From Natronococcus amylolyticus DSM 10524 (GTDB taxonomy: Archaea; Halobacteriota; Halobacteria; Halobacteriales; Natrialbaceae), in contig NZ_AOIB01000026.1 in assembly GCF_000337675.1 (NCBI RefSeq), positions 128,580 through 192,579 on the forward strand: DNA of 64,000 nucleotides, read 5' to 3'. Under the pieces are notes generated by a model. The model was not told the origin of the DNA. It saw only the letters and a list, made by a program, of their open reading frames with translations, and searched no databases. Shown here in pieces: positions 51,835 through 60,829 of the stretch; positions within the stretch are counted from its first letter, which is position 1, and each line of letters starts with the position of its first letter. Position numbers and translations under genes: made by a program.

Positions 51835-51850
51835 GTGTGTGTGTGTGTGT
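51835..51850. repeat. (GT)8 dinucleotide run
   Basis: Eight perfect GT units just after a stop codon. Simple repeats of this length are rare in high-GC archaeal DNA and can form Z-DNA or slip during replication. Not within a gene. Confidence 0.8.
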
Positions 51851-51953
51851 CTCCCCGGTTTGTGACCTCGTCGGGCAGCGTTCCGCGATCGATCGTTCCG
51901 GACGGGCCGATGGGGTTCGACTCCCAGGAGACGCCCCGTACAGTATCCTCGTC

Positions 51954-51975
51954 CCGTAACCACACACGGTTACGG
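51954..51975 (+). promoter_or_regulatory. Candidate operator of the tungstate transporter
   Basis: CCGTAACC (51954-51961) and GGTTACGG (51968-51975) form a perfect 8-bp inverted repeat with spacer ACACAC, 55-76 bp upstream of the TATA box. The layout (CGTAACC, 6 bp, GGTTACG) resembles ModE-type molybdate or tungstate operators (CGnTAT...ATAnCG), but identity is inference. Confidence 0.45.
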
Positions 51976-52020
51976 AACGGTGTGCTTTTTGCGTATATAG
52001 AAGTTAAGTAAACCAACCTT

Positions 52021-52035
52021 CGAAATCCATTTATA
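52021..52035 (+). promoter_or_regulatory. Leaderless promoter of tupA
   Basis: BRE-like CGAAA (52021-52025) and TTTATA (52030-52035) lie 23-28 bp upstream of the tupA ATG at 52058, the spacing expected for an essentially leaderless message. Confidence 0.65.
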
Positions 52036-52057
52036 CTGGGCGTTCGACGAAGTATCC

Positions 52058-52987
52058 ATGCCGATACATCGCCGTGAGATGCTTGCGGGGATCGGCGGGG
52101 GCGCGACGATCGGTCTCGCTGGCTGTACCAGTAGTTCCGACGGCGGTGACGACGACGGACCGGAGATCAGCGGCGAGACGATTACGCTCACTACGACGAC
52201 GAGCACGTACGATACGGGCCTCATCGACGAACTCAACGCGCCGTTCGAGGATCGGTACGGCGTCACCGTCGACACCGTTTCGCAGGGAACGGGCGCCGCC
52301 CTCGAGACCGGACGGAGCGGCGACTCGGACGTCGTCATGGTCCACGCCCGCTCGCTCGAGGACGAGTTCATAGAAGAGGGGTACGGGGTGAACCGCCGCG
52401 ACGTTATGTTCAACGACTTCGTCGTCGTCGGGACATCCGACGATCCGGCCGGAATCGGCGGTGGGGACGACGTCGAAGCGGCGTTCGCCACGATCGCCGA
52501 GGAGGGCGCGACGTTCGTCTCGCGTGGCGACGACTCCGGAACCCACGCGAAGGAACTCGAGCTCTGGGACGCGGCCGGCGTCGACGAGTTCGGCGAGTGG
52601 TACCAGGAGGCCGGTCAGGGGATGAGTGAGGTGATAATGCAGGTCGGACAGACCGGCGACTACACGCTCGCCGACCGCGGAAGCTTCCTCTCGATGCAGT
52701 CGGAGATCGACCTCGAGATCCACGTCGAGGGGCCGATCGAGGGCGGGCCCGAACTGCTCGCGAACCCGTACGGGATCGTCGCGGTCAACCCCGGGGCTCA
52801 CGACGACGTCGAGTACGACCTGTCAATGGCCTACATCGGCTATCTGACGGGTCCCGAAGGCCGGGAGATCATCGAGGAGTACACCCTCGAGGGCGAGCAG
52901 CTGTTCTTCCCGGAAGCGATCTCGGAGGAACCGAACTTCCAGCAGTACGTCCCCGAAGACTGGGCTCCCTCGGAGGCCGACGACTGA
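52058..52987 (+). CDS. tupA: Tungstate ABC transporter substrate-binding lipoprotein
   Basis: 309 residues. [20 protein letters not shown] is a twin-arginine lipoprotein signal (lipobox Cys about 23). The mature domain has the TupA signature [20 protein letters not shown] (about 46-65) with the oxyanion-binding Thr/Ser, then [10 protein letters not shown] and [16 protein letters not shown] (about 161-176). TupA binds tungstate very tightly, molybdate less so. First gene of tupABC. Confidence 0.9.
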   Translation: MPIHRREMLAGIGGGATIGLAGCTSSSDGGDDDGPEISGETITLTTTTSTYDTGLIDELNAPFEDRYGVTVDTVSQGTGAALETGRSGDSDVVMVHARSLEDEFIEEGYGVNRRDVMFNDFVVVGTSDDPAGIGGGDDVEAAFATIAEEGATFVSRGDDSGTHAKELELWDAAGVDEFGEWYQEAGQGMSEVIMQVGQTGDYTLADRGSFLSMQSEIDLEIHVEGPIEGGPELLANPYGIVAVNPGAHDDVEYDLSMAYIGYLTGPEGREIIEEYTLEGEQLFFPEAISEEPNFQQYVPEDWAPSEADD

Positions 52988-52996
52988 ACCAAACCG

Positions 52997-53713
52997 ATGC
53001 CACTCGAGTTAGCGACCGTCTCCCCGTTGTTTGCCGAGTTCCCCTTCGAGTGGAACTACATTCGAAGCATCGTTCGCGTCTCGCTGTACGTGAGCCTCGT
53101 CGCGGTGGCGCTGAGTACCCTGTGTAGCCTCCCGGTCGCACTCCTCGTCGGCTTCACGGAGTTCCGGGGAAAGACGCTGCTCACGTCGATCATCAACACC
53201 GGGATGGGGTTTCCAAGCGTCGTCGTCGGACTGATCGTGCTATTTGCGGTCTCGGGCCAGGGTCCGCTCGGGTCGCTGGACCTCGTCTTCACCCCGGAGG
53301 CGATGATCTTGTCACAGTTCGTCCTCGCGACGCCGGTAATTACGGGCGTAAGCCTCGCGGCGGTCAGCAGCGTCGAGCAGAACGTCCGCGACGCGGCGTA
53401 CGCGATGGGTGGAACGCGATTCGACGTCGCCCTCGTCACAATCAAGGAAGCCCGCTACGGAATCGCGACGGCGCTGCTCGCCGGCTTCGGCCGGGCGATC
53501 AGCGAGGTCGGCTCCGTGCTCATCGTCGGCGGAAACATCGCCGGCGCGGACGGCGAATCGTACACGCGAACGCTCACGACCGCGATCCAGCTCGAGGCCC
53601 GACAGGGTCGCTTCGAGACCGCGATGATCCTCGGAGCGATCCTCGTCGTGCTCGTGCTCCTCGTCAACGCGGTCGTGGTTCGACTGGGTAGCGGTAACGG
53701 AGGCTACCGATAA
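52997..53713 (+). CDS. tupB: Tungstate ABC transporter permease
   Basis: 238 residues with five to six helices. EAA-type loop around [25 protein letters not shown] (about 134-158, given as a pattern) and [18 protein letters not shown] (about 160-177), the typical TupB segment. Starts 9 bp after tupA and overlaps tupC by one base, so translated as an operon. Confidence 0.9.
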   Translation: MPLELATVSPLFAEFPFEWNYIRSIVRVSLYVSLVAVALSTLCSLPVALLVGFTEFRGKTLLTSIINTGMGFPSVVVGLIVLFAVSGQGPLGSLDLVFTPEAMILSQFVLATPVITGVSLAAVSSVEQNVRDAAYAMGGTRFDVALVTIKEARYGIATALLAGFGRAISEVGSVLIVGGNIAGADGESYTRTLTTAIQLEARQGRFETAMILGAILVVLVLLVNAVVVRLGSGNGGYR

Positions 53714-54477
53714 TGCTCGACGCACGAAACATCCACCACGGCTACGGTTCCGAGACGGTTTTCGAATCCGTCTCCCTGTCGGTCACGCCGGGCGAGGTCG
53801 TCGCGATCATCGGCCCGTCCGGCGTCGGGAAGTCGACGCTCCTTCGGCTGCTCGCGCTGTTCGACTCCCCCGATCGGGGAACGATCGAGTACGGCGACAC
53901 CGACGTGTGGGACGTCTCGGAACAGCGGCGACTCGAGTTCCGACGCCGGATCGGAATGGTCTTTCAGGAGGCGAGCCTGTTCGACGCGAGCGTCCGTCGC
54001 AACGCCGAGTACGGACTGCGCGTCCGCCAGCCCTGGACGGATCGGCTCCGTCACGAGTTCGCCAGCCTGGTCGGACGGACCAACGGCACCGGTGCCGAGA
54101 TCGAAGCGCTGGAGACGGTCGGGCTGGGCGAGAAGGTCGATCAGGATGTCTCGTCGCTCTCCGGCGGCGAGGCACAGCGCGTCGCGTTCGCTCGCGCGCT
54201 CGCGTACGATCCGGAGATCCTCCTGCTCGACGAGCCGACGTCGGACCTCGACCCGCGAAACACCGCGCTCATCGAGGACGCCGTTCTCGAGGCCCGCGAT
54301 CGGGACATCGGCGTCGTCGTCGCGACACACGACATGCACCAGGCCGAGCGCATCGCGGATCGGGTCGCGGTGTTTCTCGAGAACGATATCATCGAGGTCG
54401 GCCGTACCGAGGACGTTTTCGACGATCCGGACGACGAGCGGACCCGGAAGTTCATCGACGGCGAGCTGATCTACTGA
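53713..54477 (+). CDS. tupC: Tungstate ABC transporter ATP-binding protein
   Basis: 254 residues. Walker A GPSGVGKST (about 34-42), Q-loop FQEASLFDASV (about 87-97), signature LSGGEAQR (about 149-156), Walker B ILLLDEPTSDLD (about 170-181), H-loop ATHDMHQ (about 198-204). ATG overlaps the tupB stop by one base. Energises tungstate uptake; tungsten is used by aldehyde ferredoxin oxidoreductase-type enzymes. Confidence 0.9.
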   Translation: MLDARNIHHGYGSETVFESVSLSVTPGEVVAIIGPSGVGKSTLLRLLALFDSPDRGTIEYGDTDVWDVSEQRRLEFRRRIGMVFQEASLFDASVRRNAEYGLRVRQPWTDRLRHEFASLVGRTNGTGAEIEALETVGLGEKVDQDVSSLSGGEAQRVAFARALAYDPEILLLDEPTSDLDPRNTALIEDAVLEARDRDIGVVVATHDMHQAERIADRVAVFLENDIIEVGRTEDVFDDPDDERTRKFIDGELIY

Positions 54478-54544
54478 CCGACACTACCAACCGTTCGGAC
54501 GAGCCTCGAGGGGGAGCCGACGACCACCGGTCGGTTCGCGTCGG

Positions 54545-55066
54545 CTACGGCGCTCCGGCGTCGGGTTCCGTCGCGACCGTCCGCGCCTCTCGAGCCTCGT
54601 AGGCGTTGTAGCTCGCCAGCCCCGCGATGAGCAGGCCGGAGACGAGCGTGCTCCAGAACCCGCTTACCATCCCGAGCAGAGCCGGCGCGACGATCAGCCA
54701 GATTCCCAGGATCGCGACTAGCGAGCCGACGCCGATGCTCAGTGGGACGTCGTTGACCAGCCGGTAGTAGTTGTACGCACCCGCGACGAAGACGGCGCCG
54801 CCAACGAGGACGTTGTTCCAGAGGCCGGCCGCGCCGACGTCGTAGACGAGCGCCGAGAGCGCGACCCAGGCGCCGAGCGCGGCGACGATCGCGCTGATGA
54901 AGGGGGTGTGACGCCGTCGCTCCTCGTTCGCGATCTGGGTCGACTCGTCCCGCGGGTCGCGGCCGCGGTCGTCTCGGTCGCCCGCGCCGGTTCCCGAATC
55001 GGTCTCGGTGGGCGTGTGATCCTCCGGGGCATCGTGTCGAGCGTCGTCACTGCCGGAGTCGTTCAT
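54545..55066 (-). CDS. SPW-repeat membrane protein
   Basis: 173 residues. Acidic N-terminal 55 residues, then four helices (about 57-77, 79-97, 107-126, 130-150). GAWVALSALVYD...GLWNNVLVGGAVFVAGAYNYYRL and its echo WLIVAPALLG...FWSTLVSGLLIAGLASYNAYE match the tandem SPW repeat pattern. Function unknown. Start chosen at the ATG at 55066. Confidence 0.75.
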   Translation of the reverse strand: MNDSGSDDARHDAPEDHTPTETDSGTGAGDRDDRGRDPRDESTQIANEERRRHTPFISAIVAALGAWVALSALVYDVGAAGLWNNVLVGGAVFVAGAYNYYRLVNDVPLSIGVGSLVAILGIWLIVAPALLGMVSGFWSTLVSGLLIAGLASYNAYEAREARTVATEPDAGAP

Positions 55067-55186
55067 GGCGGCCAACGGTTCGCTTCGGAGCTGCAAAAGG
55101 ACCGCGACCGTTACGCCGTGTGAACGGCCCATCCCCGAGGTAATCCGGGGTTACGTCGGGACGAGCGGACGATCGCTCCTCGAGCC

Positions 55187-57988
55187 GTGACCGATAGCGT
55201 TTTTGACGCCTCGCGCCTGACGACAGGCGTGGACGTACGCGGAACCGTCGCGGACGACGTCGAGGTTCGCTCGGTATCGACCAGCTACGGCGAGAGCGAC
55301 CTCGCCGAGGTCCGGCTGGTAACTGACGACGGCCCGGCGGGCGAGGACGACCGCCCGGTCGAGGCCCACGAACCGATCACGGTGACGCTGTGGAATAAGT
55401 GGACCGAGTCGGCCGAGCTGCTCGAGCCCGGGATGGAACTGCTCGTTACCGACGCGGAAATCGACGAGTACCAGGGGGAAACGCGGTACAAGACGACGGG
55501 CGACTCGTACGTCGTCGTCGAACCGAGCTTTCTGGTGAACGTGACGGCGATCCGGAACTGGACCGAGTGCCCCCGGCTGTACTACCTGAACAAGCTCTCG
55601 GGCGTGCCGCTGAACTACCCCGTCGTGAAGGGGACGTTGGTCCACGAGGTGTTCGGGGACCTCCTTCGAGGCCGGGAACTCGAGGAGTCGATCGACGCCC
55701 GCGTCGAGGAGCGGGGCCTCCAGCTGGGGCTGCTCGGGGAGGACCCGGAGTCCGTCGCCGAGGACGTCAGACAGAACGCGTCGGCGATCGAGGGCTGGCT
55801 CGAGCAGGGTCGCCTGACCGAGGAGGATAGGGCGGCTACTGCCGCCGATAACTCGGAGCGGGCGTTCTCGCCCGCGAAGAGCAGCTGGCGCTCCGAGCAG
55901 CTGCTGATCAGCGAGACGTTCGGTATCCGCGGGCGGGCCGACGCCATCCGGCGGGGGGCGCCCGTCGAACTCAAGACGGGGAAGAACCTGAAGAAGGAGC
56001 CCCGGTTCAAGGACAAGGTCCAGGCCGCCTGTTATGCACTCCTGCTCGAGGAACACGGCGGCGACGTCGACACCGGGACGCTGCTTTATACGAAGAACTC
56101 GGCGCTGGACCGCAACGAGGAGACCGGCGACCTCACCCCCGCCAAGGAGTTCTCGATGGGCGCGGGGCTTCTGAAGTACGTCGTCCGGCTACGAAACGAG
56201 ATCGCGGCGGCCGAGGTCGCGGGCGACGTGCCGACGGGCTACGAGGGCAACGCCAAGTGCGAGTACTGCTTCGAGCAGGACACCTGCATGGTCGTCTCGG
56301 GTCGGCTCGATCAGGAGTCGAAGGCGGGCCAGATCGGCCAGCCCCTGCCCGCCGAGGAGCGCGAGTTCTTCGAGCGCTTCTCGCACGCGATCGAGGAGGA
56401 GCGACGCGAGGTCCACCGCGAGTACGCCAAGCTCTGGGAGCAGAGTCCAAAAGAGCGGGCCGACGACGACCGCGCGCTGATCGACCTCGAGTTCGCGGAG
56501 AAACGCCCGCTCGAGGAGGGCCGCTGGGAACTCCGGGCCCGTCGGACGAGCGGGGCGAACTCCAAGATTCGCGAGGGCGACCTGGTGCTCGCGAGCGACG
56601 GCCACCCGGTTCGGGGGCAGTCCGAACTCGCGCGGATCGAGCGGTTAGACGAGGACGAGGTGGTTCTGACGGCCGACGAACCCGTCGAGGTCACCCGGCT
56701 CGACGTCTATCCCTCCGAGCTGACGACCGACCGACTGCTCGTCGCGCTCCACGACACGCTCCTGAAGGGCAGCGAGCGACGCAAGGACGTACTGTTCGGT
56801 CGCGCCGAACCCGAGTTCGACGAGCCGGAGGAGACGTTCATCGGGAACAACGCGGCACAGGACGAGGCCGTCCGGAAGGCCGTCGGCGCCCGGGACTGCG
56901 CGCTGATCCACGGCCCGCCCGGGACGGGCAAGACGTACACCATCGCCCGAGCCATCCGCGCGATGGTCGAACGCGGCGAGCGCGTCCTGCTGTCGGCGTT
57001 TACCAACCGAGCGGTCGACAACGCCCTCGAGGCGCTGCTCGAGCAGCTCGAAGGCGTGATCGAGGAGGATCGGATCGTCCGCGTGGGCTCCGAGAGCGGC
57101 GTCCGCGAGGACATGGCGCCGTACCGCCTCGAGCGAGCCGGCGACCCCGAGGAGCGACTCGCGGAGCTCGAGAACGCACAGGTTGTCGCCGCGACGACGG
57201 CGACCTGTGGCTCCCGGATCATGAAGGAGCAGTCGTTCGACGCCGCGCTGGTCGACGAGGCGGCCCAACTCACCGAGCCCGGAACGTTCGCGGCGATCAA
57301 CCTCGCCGAGCGGTTCGTCCTCGTCGGCGACCACGAGCAGCTGCCGCCCGTCGTGCGCGCCGAAAACGAACTCACCGAGTCGCTGTTCGAACGGCTCGTC
57401 GAGCTTCACCCCGAGGCGGGCGTGATGCTCGATCGCCAGTACCGGATGAACCAGCGCATCCAGGCCTTCGCCTCCCGGGAGTTCTACGACGGGAAGCTCC
57501 GGCCCGCCGAGCCGGAGGTCGCCGCACGAACGCTCGACGACCTCGAGGGCGTCTCCCGCGACGACCTCCCCGCCGAATTCCGGGATCCCGTCGCGTTCGT
57601 CGACGTCGAGGGCGACGACGAGCGCTACACCGACAGCCTGGAAGCGGCCCGCATCGCCGAGCTGATCGCGGCCTACGAGGCCGCGGGCGTCGACCCAGCC
57701 GACGTCGGCGTCATCGCCCCCTTCCGCGCCCAGGTCTCGGAGATCTCGAGGCACGTCCCCGAGGGCGTCGCCGTCGACACCGTCGACCGCTTCCAGGGCT
57801 CGAGCAAGGAGGTGATCATCGTCTCCTTTACGGCGACGGGAACGCTCGAGGGGCCGATCTTCGAGGACTACCGGCGGATCAACGTCGCGCTCACCCGGCC
57901 GAAGCGCGCGCTCGTGCTCGTTGGCGACTCCGGAGCGCTGTCGTCCGATCCGGTGTACGGACGGATGCTCGAGTGGGCGCGCCGTTGA
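55187..57988 (+). CDS. Cas4-like nuclease fused to Dna2/Upf1-type helicase
   Basis: 933 residues from a GTG. N-terminal OB-like region, then a PD-(D/E)XK nuclease of Cas4/RecB type: NWTECPRLYYLNKL (about 124-137, first Fe-S Cys), KGTLVHEVF (about 147-155), GRADAIRRG...VELKTGKN (about 248-266, metal Asp, Glu and Lys), QAACYALLL, and CEYCFEQDTC (about 357-366, remaining Fe-S Cys). SF1B helicase: Walker A HGPPGTGKTYT (about 574-584), Walker B LVDEAAQ (about 688-694), motif V/VI VDTVDRFQGSSKEVIIVS and ALTRPKRALVLVG. Dna2-like: flap or DNA-end processing during replication and repair. Single gene; no CRISPR context in the window. Confidence 0.92.
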   Translation: MTDSVFDASRLTTGVDVRGTVADDVEVRSVSTSYGESDLAEVRLVTDDGPAGEDDRPVEAHEPITVTLWNKWTESAELLEPGMELLVTDAEIDEYQGETRYKTTGDSYVVVEPSFLVNVTAIRNWTECPRLYYLNKLSGVPLNYPVVKGTLVHEVFGDLLRGRELEESIDARVEERGLQLGLLGEDPESVAEDVRQNASAIEGWLEQGRLTEEDRAATAADNSERAFSPAKSSWRSEQLLISETFGIRGRADAIRRGAPVELKTGKNLKKEPRFKDKVQAACYALLLEEHGGDVDTGTLLYTKNSALDRNEETGDLTPAKEFSMGAGLLKYVVRLRNEIAAAEVAGDVPTGYEGNAKCEYCFEQDTCMVVSGRLDQESKAGQIGQPLPAEEREFFERFSHAIEEERREVHREYAKLWEQSPKERADDDRALIDLEFAEKRPLEEGRWELRARRTSGANSKIREGDLVLASDGHPVRGQSELARIERLDEDEVVLTADEPVEVTRLDVYPSELTTDRLLVALHDTLLKGSERRKDVLFGRAEPEFDEPEETFIGNNAAQDEAVRKAVGARDCALIHGPPGTGKTYTIARAIRAMVERGERVLLSAFTNRAVDNALEALLEQLEGVIEEDRIVRVGSESGVREDMAPYRLERAGDPEERLAELENAQVVAATTATCGSRIMKEQSFDAALVDEAAQLTEPGTFAAINLAERFVLVGDHEQLPPVVRAENELTESLFERLVELHPEAGVMLDRQYRMNQRIQAFASREFYDGKLRPAEPEVAARTLDDLEGVSRDDLPAEFRDPVAFVDVEGDDERYTDSLEAARIAELIAAYEAAGVDPADVGVIAPFRAQVSEISRHVPEGVAVDTVDRFQGSSKEVIIVSFTATGTLEGPIFEDYRRINVALTRPKRALVLVGDSGALSSDPVYGRMLEWARR

Positions 57989-58064
57989 GTCGTCGCTCGG
58001 AATCGCGCGGCGGCCGTCGATCGAAACCGCGCAGCGTTATGTATCCCCGTCCGCAAGTTCGGGT

Positions 58065-58292
58065 ATGTCAGAGGAGGTTCCGGTACACACGAACGATATC
58101 CTGGTCCTCATCGTCGTCTCGATACTCGGCGGATTCCTGCTCGCGGCCTGGACCCTGCCGCCCGCGCTCGCGTTCGACTTCGCGGTCTCGGTCCTGGCGG
58201 GGACGGTCCTGATGGCGTTCCTGCTCTTCATTCCGGTGATGGGCGTCCGGCTGTTCATCGACGACTACCGCGACGACGGATCGTCGGGGTAG
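58065..58292 (+). CDS. Small two-helix membrane protein
   Basis: 75 residues from the ATG at 58065. Helices at about 10-27 (ILVLIVVSILGGFLLAAW) and 35-60 (FDFAVSVLAGTVLMAFLLFI), short cytoplasmic or extracellular ends. Function unknown. Confidence 0.65.
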   Translation: MSEEVPVHTNDILVLIVVSILGGFLLAAWTLPPALAFDFAVSVLAGTVLMAFLLFIPVMGVRLFIDDYRDDGSSG

Positions 58293-58369
58293 CCACGACC
58301 GTCGCCTCCGGTCGATCGACGGAGTAACTGACCGAGGTGATTTTTGTCGCTCCGCTTCGAACGTGGTTC

Positions 58370-59665
58370 GTGAACGTTCCACTCGGAGACGGGTCGATCG
58401 ACGTCTCCCTTTCCGACTGCGACGTGACGGTTGCCGAGCCACCGGGCGGCGAGGCCGTCGACGTCAAAGCGGCCGCCCAGCGAGCGCTCGAGGAGCCGCT
58501 CGGAGCGCCGCTCGCCGAGCGGATCGACGCGAGCGACGACGTCGCGATCGTCGTCACCGACATGACGCGGGAGGCGCCCGACGACGTTCTGCTCGAGGTC
58601 CTCCTCGAATGCCTCGCCGACCTCGGCGTTGCCCGCGAACAGGTGACCGTCGTCGTCGGACTCGGCCTCCACCGTCCGATGACCGACGCGGAACTCGAGG
58701 CGATGCTCGGCCCGCATGCTGACCTGGCCGTGAACCACAATCCGGAGTCGGTCGTCGAGGTCGGAACGGTCGGCGGGAGCGAAGTGTACGGTGCTTCGGG
58801 CAACGCGAGCGACGGCGTCCCCGTCGAGATCGGGCTCCCGGTCGCGAACGCAGACGCCGTCCTCTCGACGGGTGTCGTCGAGCCCCACCAGTACGCGGGC
58901 TTCAGCGGCGGCGCGAAGACGGTCGTCATCGGCGCGGGCGGCGAGTCGCTGATCCGCCACACGCACGGCCCGGAGACGCTCGCCCGCGAGGGCGTTCGCC
59001 TCGGACGGCTCGAGGGAAACCCGTTTCGCGAGCTGCTCGACGAGGCGGGCGATCTCGTCGGGATCGACCTCTCGCTCAACCTGACCCACGGTCCGACCGG
59101 GGTCCTCGGCGTCCGGGCCGGCGACGGCAGGCGGATCGTCCGAGAGCTGGCAACGGTGGCTCGAGACGCCCTCTCGGTTCCGATCGAGCGCGAGTACGAC
59201 GCCGTCGTCTGTGGGGTCGGCGCGCCGAAGGACGCGAACCTCTACCAGGCGACTCGCGGTGCGACCTACGTCGCTCTCGGGGACCGAAACCCGCTGCGGG
59301 AGGGCGGCAAACTGGTCGTTCCCGCGGCGCTGCCGGAAGGTGCCGGCGAGGGCACTGGCGAGCGACGGTTCTACCGTCGACTGCGCGAGGTCGACGATGC
59401 CGAGTCGCTGTACGACGATCTCCGGGAAGGGTACGACCCCGGCGCCCAGCGGGCGTTCGTCGTCGCTCGGGTCCTGTGCGAACACGAGATCGTCGTGACG
59501 AACAGCGAGGCGCCCGACGTCGTCGAGGAGTGTCTGATGCGCGCCGAGCCCGACGTGTGCGACGCCGTCGAGTCCGGAAGCGACGTCCTCGTCGTTCCCG
59601 ACGCCCTGAACACGCTGCTCGTCGCGTGCTCTCGAGCCGACGGCGGCCTGCGAACGCGGATCTAG
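58370..59665 (+). CDS. larA: LarA-family nickel-pincer enzyme (lactate racemase-like)
   Basis: 431 residues from the GTG at 58370 (MNVPLGDGSIDVSLSD); a GTG at 58337 gives 11 extra atypical residues. LarA enzymes use a nickel-pincer (NPN) cofactor tethered to lysine to racemise lactate or other 2-hydroxyacids. Seen: VTDMTRE (about 61-67), GLGLHRPMTDAELEAMLG (about 92-109, catalytic His), EPHQYAGFSGGAK (about 167-179, His and the cofactor Lys) and HTHGPETL (about 190-197). No larB, larC or larE is visible in the window. The natural substrate may not be lactate; this family is broad. Confidence 0.85.
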   Translation: MNVPLGDGSIDVSLSDCDVTVAEPPGGEAVDVKAAAQRALEEPLGAPLAERIDASDDVAIVVTDMTREAPDDVLLEVLLECLADLGVAREQVTVVVGLGLHRPMTDAELEAMLGPHADLAVNHNPESVVEVGTVGGSEVYGASGNASDGVPVEIGLPVANADAVLSTGVVEPHQYAGFSGGAKTVVIGAGGESLIRHTHGPETLAREGVRLGRLEGNPFRELLDEAGDLVGIDLSLNLTHGPTGVLGVRAGDGRRIVRELATVARDALSVPIEREYDAVVCGVGAPKDANLYQATRGATYVALGDRNPLREGGKLVVPAALPEGAGEGTGERRFYRRLREVDDAESLYDDLREGYDPGAQRAFVVARVLCEHEIVVTNSEAPDVVEECLMRAEPDVCDAVESGSDVLVVPDALNTLLVACSRADGGLRTRI

Positions 59666-59695
59666 CTTTACCCCGCTCGAGGTGGTGTGAGCGGT

Positions 59696-60829
59696 ATGTT
59701 CGACCCTCTTAGCTACCGACCGACCGGTCGCGTCGCCGTTCGGATCGTTGCCGCGATCGCGCTCGTTTCCGTTGCGACCGGGATCCTCTCGATCCTCACG
59801 GATCCCACCCTCGAGGCGGCGGGGCCGCTCGCGGATCTCCAGGCCACGGCCGAGTTCAGCGGGACCGTCGTCGGGTTCGCGCTGCTCGTCGCCGCCTGGG
59901 GGATGCGTCGGGGCTACCGCATCGCCTACCTCACGGCTGGGGCGCTCGTCCTGCTCGCGGCCGCTCACGGGGTCGTCCAGCTTCGCCTCCTGTCGGTGCC
60001 CCTGATCGTGGTCTCGATCGGCGGGCTCGCGGTTCTGGCGCTGACTAGCACCCGGTTTACGCGCTCGAGTCGGCTCGACCTCTCGCCGACCCAGTTCGGG
60101 TCGTTCGTCGCCATCGTCGGCGTCTTCTGTTACGGCGTCGCGGGAGCGTACACGCTCCGGAACGGGTTCGCCGAACTCGAGACCGTCGTCGACGCCGTCT
60201 ACTTCACGCTCGCCACGGCGAGTACGGTCGGCTACGGTGACATCCACCCGACGACGGAGGCGGCGCGGCTGTTCGCCGTCTCGCTGCTTCTGCTCGGGCC
60301 GACGACGGTCGCGGTCGCCGTCGGCAGCCTGTTCGGTCCAGCCATCGAAACGCGACTCGCCAGGACCGGTCGTCGAGTGACGAACCATCATTCCGCCGAC
60401 ACCGACCGCGTCGCCGTCCTCGGACTCGACGAGATAACCGTCGCCGCGGTCGAACGGCTCGCCGATCAGACTGCCGTAACGGTCGCGGCGAGCGACGAGA
60501 AGCGTCTGCGGGCGCTCCCGGACTCGGTCGATGGAGTCGTCGGCGAGCCGACGGACGACGAGACGCTCGAGTGTGTCGACCTCGGCGCGTGCGATGCGGT
60601 GGTGATCGCCGCGAGCGACGAGCCGGCGCTCGCCGGCGTCGCACGGGCCACGACGGACGCTCGCGTGATCGCGATCGCAGACGGGTCGACGGCTCCGGAA
60701 GTCGAGAGGCGGGCCGACGTCGTGATCGATCCGCTGGCGGTCGCGGCCGACGCGACGACGGCTGCGACGCTCGGCGAACCCGATGCCGCGGCTCAGTCGT
60801 CCGCGTCGGCGGCTTCCCACAGCGGGTAG
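59696..60829 (+). CDS. Potassium channel with RCK/TrkA-N domain
   Basis: 377 residues from the ATG at 59696. About five to six helices; the pore loop ends in the selectivity filter TVGYGD (about 178-183). After a helix and a basic linker, a Rossmann-like TrkA-N/RCK domain starts RVAVLGLDEITVAAVERLA (about 237-255), with two GLGD-like positions; the glycine motif reads GLDEIT, not the canonical GxGxxG. The C-terminus is Ala/Ser-rich and its last 37 bp overlap the 3' end of the convergent gene at 60793. Confidence 0.87.
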   Translation: MFDPLSYRPTGRVAVRIVAAIALVSVATGILSILTDPTLEAAGPLADLQATAEFSGTVVGFALLVAAWGMRRGYRIAYLTAGALVLLAAAHGVVQLRLLSVPLIVVSIGGLAVLALTSTRFTRSSRLDLSPTQFGSFVAIVGVFCYGVAGAYTLRNGFAELETVVDAVYFTLATASTVGYGDIHPTTEAARLFAVSLLLLGPTTVAVAVGSLFGPAIETRLARTGRRVTNHHSADTDRVAVLGLDEITVAAVERLADQTAVTVAASDEKRLRALPDSVDGVVGEPTDDETLECVDLGACDAVVIAASDEPALAGVARATTDARVIAIADGSTAPEVERRADVVIDPLAVAADATTAATLGEPDAAAQSSASAASHSG

